A stretch of 16,849 nucleotides of DNA from assembly GCA_036496265.1 (NCBI GenBank), contig DASXLL010000001.1, positions 1-16,849 of the forward strand. Direction: 5' to 3'. Of the stretch, positions 14,953 to 16,849 are shown piece after piece. How positions within the stretch are numbered: position 1 is the first letter of the stretch; each line of letters begins with the position of its first letter. The notes under the pieces are model-generated. The model did no database searches, was not told the origin of the DNA, and worked only from the letters and a program-made list of their open reading frames with translations. This stretch comes from CAYLLN01 sp036496265. GTDB taxonomy: Bacteria > Planctomycetota > Planctomycetia > Pirellulales > Pirellulaceae. The position numbers were made by a program, and so were the translations under genes.

Positions 14953-16608
14953 ATGGACCGCATTCCCATCAAACGAGCGCTGGTCAGCGTTAGCGATAAA
15001 ACGGGCTTGGATCAGCTGGCTGCGGCTCTTCGCGAGGCTAAGGTCGAGATCTATAGCACCGGCGGCACGCGAAAATACCTCACCGACCGCGGCTTCGCCT
15101 CCCGCGACATCGCCGATTACACCGCCTTTCCCGAAATGATGCACGGCCGGGTGAAGACGCTGCATCCGAAGGTGTTCGGCGGCATTCTGGCCCGTCGCGA
15201 TCACGATGAGGATCTCGTGGCGTGCCGGGAACATGGCATCGATCTGTTCGACCTTGTCGTAGTCAATCTTTATCCGTTTGAGCAGACGATCGCCAAGCCG
15301 GGCGTGACGCCGTCCGAGGCGATCGAAAACATCGACATCGGCGGCCCTAGCCTCGTGCGCGCTGCCGCCAAAAACCACGCGTTCACGGCGATCGCTACCG
15401 AGCCTGCGCAATACGAGCCGATCATTGCCGAGCTTGCCGCCGGCGGCACCTCGCTCGTGCAGCGGCAAAAGCTCGCCGCGGCGGCTTTTGCTCACACCGC
15501 CAAATACGACGCGGGTATCGCCATGTGGTTCAGCCACTTCACCGAGCCCGAGGCCCATTTCCCGGCCGCCATGTTCATCGGCCTGGAGCGAAAAACCGAG
15601 CTCCGCTACGGCGAAAATCCGCACCAGCGCGGCGCAATCTATGTCGCCCCCGGCTGCGGTGGCGTCAGCGTGCTCACCGCCAAACAACTCAACGGCAAAG
15701 AGCTGTCGTACAACAACCTGCTCGATCTGGATAGCGCTCTCGTCATTGTCCGCGCGTTCAGTGAACCCGCCGCCTCCGTCATCAAGCACAACAACCCCTG
15801 CGGCGCGGCAATCAGTAGCAGCCTGGCCGATGCGGCGAAAAAAGCACTTGATGGCGATCCGCAAAGCGCCTTCGGCGGCGTTTTGGCGTTCAATAAATCG
15901 GTCGATGCGGCGACAGCCGAGGTGTTGGCCACGCCGGGATTGTTCATCGAAGCGATTGTCGCTCCGTCGTTCGAGCCCGCTGCGCTGGAAATTCTCACCA
16001 CCCGACCCAAGTGGAAAGCCAACGTCCGCCTCATGGCCGTAGGTCCCCTGGAAACTCCGCCCGCGCCCCTCTCCTGCCGCCCCATCGAAGGCGGCATGCT
16101 CGTCCAAGACGCCGACGTCCTCGCCGACCCCGAAACCGACTGGAAACTCGCCAACTCTGTAGGGAACGCCCTCCGTGGCGTTCCGCCCGTGGGACAGGCT
16201 TCCAGCCTGTCGTCGGCCCCCGCGGAGCAGGCTTCCAGCCTGCCGCAATCCCTCCCGCCAAACCTTCTCTCCGATCTCCGCTTCGGCTGGTCCATCGTCC
16301 GCCACGTCAAAAGCAACGCGATTGTCCTCGCCAAGGACAATTCCCTCATCGGCTGCGGTGCCGGTCAGATGAGCCGCGTCGATTCCGTCGAAATCGCCAT
16401 CCAAAAAGCGGGTGAGCGTGCCGTTGGATCGATTCTGGCCTCCGACGCCTTCTTCCCGTTCCCCGACTCGATTCACCGCGCTGCGAAAGCCGGCATCGCC
16501 GCCATCATCCAACCTGGCGGCAGCGTCCGCGATGAAGAGGTGATCGCGGCCGCCAACGAGCACGGCATTCCGATGATTTTTACAGGGCGGCGGCATTTCA
16601 AGCATTAA
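14953..16608 (+). CDS. purH: Bifunctional AICAR transformylase / IMP cyclohydrolase with in-frame repeat insertion
   Basis: PurH carries out the last two steps of IMP synthesis in the cytoplasm. The ATG at 14953 has AAGGGAG 9 bases upstream and begins DRIPIKRALVSVSDKTGL; the longer frame from 14905 would translate repeat DNA. The IMP cyclohydrolase domain covers about 5-150 (STGGT at 35-39; MHGRVKTLHPKVFGG). The transformylase domain follows, with KHNNPCG at 278-284, SAFGGVLAFN, HVKSNAIVLAKDN and GAGQMSRVDSVEIA, ending with the usual FTGRRHFKH. At 551 residues it is longer than the common 510-530. The excess matches residues about 402-434, encoded by three palindromic repeats. They interrupt the stretch between DWKLAN and LLSDLRFGW, where relatives have a short VVTKRQPT-like loop. 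All recognised motifs on both sides are intact and in frame. Confidence 0.95.
   Translation: MDRIPIKRALVSVSDKTGLDQLAAALREAKVEIYSTGGTRKYLTDRGFASRDIADYTAFPEMMHGRVKTLHPKVFGGILARRDHDEDLVACREHGIDLFDLVVVNLYPFEQTIAKPGVTPSEAIENIDIGGPSLVRAAAKNHAFTAIATEPAQYEPIIAELAAGGTSLVQRQKLAAAAFAHTAKYDAGIAMWFSHFTEPEAHFPAAMFIGLERKTELRYGENPHQRGAIYVAPGCGGVSVLTAKQLNGKELSYNNLLDLDSALVIVRAFSEPAASVIKHNNPCGAAISSSLADAAKKALDGDPQSAFGGVLAFNKSVDAATAEVLATPGLFIEAIVAPSFEPAALEILTTRPKWKANVRLMAVGPLETPPAPLSCRPIEGGMLVQDADVLADPETDWKLANSVGNALRGVPPVGQASSLSSAPAEQASSLPQSLPPNLLSDLRFGWSIVRHVKSNAIVLAKDNSLIGCGAGQMSRVDSVEIAIQKAGERAVGSILASDAFFPFPDSIHRAAKAGIAAIIQPGGSVRDEEVIAAANEHGIPMIFTGRRHFKH
16156..16185. repeat. Palindromic repeat, copy 2 (inside purH)
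   Basis: This is a 30-base exact copy of 14886-14915, read in the purH frame as SVGNALRGVP. The frame used avoids the TAG present in one of the other frames of the repeat. Confidence 0.9.
16193..16211. repeat. GACAGGCT/AGCCTGTC palindromic repeat (inside purH)
   Basis: A perfect 8-bp stem surrounds TCC and is read in purH as GQASSLS. It is a second family, adjacent to the first repeat. Confidence 0.85.
16227..16243. repeat. GCAGGCT/AGCCTGC palindromic repeat (inside purH)
   Basis: A perfect 7-bp stem surrounds TCC. It shares CAGGCTTCCAGCCTG with the previous unit, 34 bases earlier, and is read in the same relation to the frame (EQASSLP), which suggests duplication or a composite element. 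Confidence 0.85.
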
Positions 16609-16849
16609 GGTCAGGCTTGAGGCTGAAGGCTGAAGGCTTGAGGCGCGAGGCGATAAGCGCGCGCTAGGGTGGCCCGAGAAGTTGGTTTTTTCGGTGGAAC
16701 GGCGGTTGGCGGTTAGGGAATGGAGGTCATGAGGGGCAGAATTCGGATGGGAGGTAATGGTTGGTGGCAGGTCGCGTCGAGAACGGGATTCAACGGAGCA
16801 GTTGGTTCGGGTGGGTTTTGTGGTAGGGCATATGCCTGGGCGGTTGGGT
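16609..16849. other. Gene-free right end, G/T-rich
   Basis: After purH there is a heptamer array, the palindrome AGCGCGCGCT at 16656-16665, then DNA poor in C on the plus strand with many GG and GGG pairs (about 16666-16849). No ORF with a ribosome-binding site or recognisable product was found on either strand. No intrinsic terminator for purH is evident; the TTTTTT at 16685-16690 has no good stem before it. Confidence 0.55.
16614..16655. repeat. 7-bp tandem repeat array (GGCTTGA type)
   Basis: Six consecutive heptamers start with GGC: GGCTTGA, GGCTGAA, GGCTGAA, GGCTTGA, GGCGCGA, GGCGATA. The array begins 6 bases after the purH stop codon and the spacing is exact across all 42 bases. Confidence 0.85.

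Noticed and set aside
14848..16605. 585-codon minus-strand open frame opposite purH, open in frame to the right edge
   Set aside because: The plus strand carries unmistakable PurH motifs throughout. The antisense frame has no recognisable domain and is a usual by-product of GC-rich codon use.
16614..16655. Heptamer array as an origin of replication or iteron site
   Set aside because: There is no DnaA boxes cluster, dnaA, dnaN or rep gene, and other heptamer tracts are scattered in the window.

Overview
The window looks like ordinary chromosome from a planctomycete, most likely of the Pirellulales type. This is inferred from moderately high GC content, a Hanks-type kinase with an extracytoplasmic tail, a DUF3467 protein, a GAF/HlyD/M50 export-like cluster, and gene-flanking palindromic repeats of several kinds. 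No rRNA, tRNA, CRISPR array, transposase or phage gene was seen.

Layout. Positions 1-73 (minus) hold the first 24 codons of an AbrB/VagC-like antitoxin running off the left edge. A 679-base gene-free stretch follows. A plus-strand cluster of three genes spans 753-6707: a GAF-GAF-TM-HlyD fusion, a secreted or anchored HlyD adaptor with a Pro/Thr/Ser-rich N-terminus, and a PqqD-like/M50 metalloprotease/HlyD fusion. They look like parts of one envelope-spanning export or processing machine, although no ATPase, outer-membrane channel or substrate is present. Next come a DUF3467 gene (6951-7310), a clear intrinsic terminator (7472-7509) and an M16 peptidase (7637-8878).

From 8999 to 14721 five minus-strand genes run in the order rpmE, prfA, a zinc-ribbon protein of unknown function, a membrane serine/threonine kinase, and a secreted Gly/Tyr-rich TPR protein. 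purH (14953-16608) is divergent from rpmE. The last 241 bases hold a heptamer array and G/T-rich DNA without a recognisable gene.

The most unusual feature is repeat DNA. Nearly every intergenic space carries a short perfect hairpin repeat, and four separate tracts have a 7-bp period. One hairpin family occurs twice as a 30-base identical copy: once in the purH leader, and once inside the purH reading frame. There it is joined to two copies of another hairpin family, adding about 32 residues to an otherwise complete enzyme. This resembles the in-frame palindromic elements described in Rickettsia.
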